Assembly (NCBI GenBank): GCA_007135505.1 | Contig: SLIS01000196.1 | Location: 1-6,781, forward strand | DNA length: 6,781 nt | Direction of reading: 5' to 3' | DNA from: Halovivax sp. | Lineage (GTDB): Archaea > Halobacteriota > Halobacteria > Halobacteriales > Natrialbaceae | Part shown: piece by piece, positions 5,877 through 6,781 of the stretch | How positions within the stretch are numbered: the first letter of the stretch is position 1 | How the letters are laid out: every line of letters begins with the position of its first letter | Translations under genes and position numbers: made by a program | The notes under the pieces: model-generated | What the model was told of the DNA's origin: nothing | Seen by the model: only the letters and a program-made list of their open reading frames with translations | Databases searched by the model: none

Positions 5877-6599
5877 ATGATCAGCCGGACCGGATACGCG
5901 ATCGTCACGCTCGACGGAGTGACGTGGTCGGACGCCGGCCACGCGTCGCTGACCGAGTTACTCGGGTGCACCGAGTGCGCCGTCGACGGTTACCGGACGA
6001 CGACGGACGCGTCGGTCCGCCTTCCGAATACCCGGGAAGCGATTTGTGTCCCCGTCGAGGCGTCGGGAACCGTCGACACGCTCGATGACGGACAGGACGG
6101 TATGCGCGTCTCGCAGTACGCCATCGGACGCGTCCCCGCCGGCACCGGCGCCGAACTGTCCAGTGCCGGCCGGACGACGTGGATCGTGGTAACCGCGGCC
6201 GCCGATTCGGATCCCGACGGCAGCTGCACGGCCGTCGACGTCGGGGACGTCGAGTTCTCGGTGCCGGAGACGTCCGACGTCCCCATTGCGCGCCTGACGG
6301 CACGCCTCGGCTGTACCGGCACGAAGGTCAACTACAGACGCCTCGCGCCGGGCAGCAGCGTTCCCTACCACACCGAGGGTACCCAGGAGGAACTGTTCGT
6401 CCCCCTCGACGGTCCGGGGACGGTTCGGGTCGACGGAGCGACCCACTCCGTGTCCGCGGGCGACGTCGTCCGGGTCGCCCCCGAAACGCCGCGCGCGGCC
6501 GAAAACGACGGCGAAGACCACCGGCTGTGGCTCATGGTCGGGGCACCGCCGACGGGCGGGCCCGACGAGTGGGATCCGGGGGCAGAAATCCTGGAGTAG
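5877..6599 (+). CDS. Cupin-domain protein, likely bicupin, function unknown
   Basis: This 240-aa acidic protein has no signal peptide or membrane segment. Its C-terminal half (about 145-225) is a clear cupin barrel: RRLAPGSSVPYHTEGTQEEL is motif 1, GPGTVRVDG closes it, and GDVVRVAPETPRAAEN (195-210) is motif 2. The usual HxH...E ligands read His165-x-Glu167...Glu171/172, and the motif 2 histidine is Arg206, so metal binding may be weak, altered or lost. The N-terminal half (about 1-130) has a similar strand-rich pattern and may be a degenerate first cupin, which I infer only from length and strand pattern. The ATG at 5877 is the first good start; a weak GGGA precedes it. It lies 78 nt after etfA with no TATA box visible, so it probably belongs to the same transcript. 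Whether it is an enzyme, a binding protein or a sensor for the pathway cannot be told. Confidence 0.8.
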   Translation: MISRTGYAIVTLDGVTWSDAGHASLTELLGCTECAVDGYRTTTDASVRLPNTREAICVPVEASGTVDTLDDGQDGMRVSQYAIGRVPAGTGAELSSAGRTTWIVVTAAADSDPDGSCTAVDVGDVEFSVPETSDVPIARLTARLGCTGTKVNYRRLAPGSSVPYHTEGTQEELFVPLDGPGTVRVDGATHSVSAGDVVRVAPETPRAAENDGEDHRLWLMVGAPPTGGPDEWDPGAEILE

Positions 6600-6770
6600 G
6601 CAGCGTCGTCCGAGGGTTCGTTCGGGGAGGGCCCGTTCGTTCGGCTACGGCCGCGAGGTGGCGTCCGCGCGAACCGGCCGTCGCGGAGTCGACCCGACGC
6701 TGGAACGGGACGCGACCGACACTCGCCGCCCGGGACAACGTTTTTCCTCCGGTGGAACCTCCGATTCGGT
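6600..6770. other. Non-coding stretch after the cupin gene
   Basis: I see no gene here. GTTCGTTCGG occurs twice (6616-6625 and 6635-6644) around a GC-rich core. No clear oligo-T terminator follows the cupin stop; the only T run is at 6741-6745 and seems better placed as a promoter element for the next gene. Confidence 0.45.
6738..6746 (+). promoter_or_regulatory. Possible weak TATA-like element before 6771
   Basis: ACGTTTTTC, centred about 28 nt before an ATG at 6771, is the spacing expected for a leaderless haloarchaeal gene. The element is a poor TATA match (no A/T alternation), so this is a weak call. Confidence 0.3.
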
Positions 6771-6781
6771 ATGTCTCCGGC
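6771..6781 (+). CDS. Possible start of a further rightward gene (cut by window edge)
   Basis: ATG TCT CCG GC would encode Met-Ser-Pro-(Ala) and then leaves the window. The call rests on the small Ser second residue common in haloarchaeal proteins and on the T-rich element 28 nt upstream. Nothing can be said about the product. Confidence 0.3.

Overview
The window looks like a haloarchaeal chromosome (class Halobacteria). It is GC-rich with strong G/C at third codon positions, its proteins are very acidic (many Asp/Glu, few Lys), and it has archaeal TATA-type promoters and GGAGG-type ribosome binding sites. I cannot name a genus from sequence alone.

Layout: (1) Positions 1-576, minus strand: the N-terminal third of formate--tetrahydrofolate ligase (fhs), cut by the left edge, with a TATA-like box at 619-628. 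(2) Positions 577-1291: a long non-coding divergent region. It carries a 24-bp tandem repeat array (about 820-943) whose units each centre on a GTGTCGACAC-like palindrome, and further right a TATA box (1261-1267) firing rightward. (3) Positions 1292-1384: a possible 30-codon leader ORF, placed where a leaderless transcript from that TATA box would start. Its stop codon overlaps the next start as ATGA. (4) Positions 1381-3915: an 844-aa fusion of an FAD-dependent amine oxidase and a GcvT-like folate domain, of the dimethylglycine/sarcosine dehydrogenase family. (5) Positions 4039-4812 and 4815-5798: the electron transfer flavoprotein beta and alpha subunits, the latter with a GTG start 2 nt after the etfB stop. 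(6) Positions 5877-6599: a cupin protein of unknown substrate. (7) Positions 6600-6770: a short non-coding stretch, then a possible start of another rightward gene at 6771.

The genes fit one pathway. The dehydrogenase would oxidatively demethylate an N-methylated glycine (dimethylglycine, sarcosine or a relative from betaine catabolism), pass electrons to the ETF encoded next door, and load the released one-carbon unit onto tetrahydrofolate. Fhs, transcribed divergently, connects the formyl-THF pool with formate and ATP. The coupling is inferred from family knowledge and gene order; the exact substrate is not proven by the sequence.

The enzymes belong to known families. The less ordinary signals are the operator-like palindromic repeat array between the divergent promoters, the ATGA-coupled leader ORF, the atypical flavin-attachment motif of the dehydrogenase, and the altered metal-ligand positions of the cupin.
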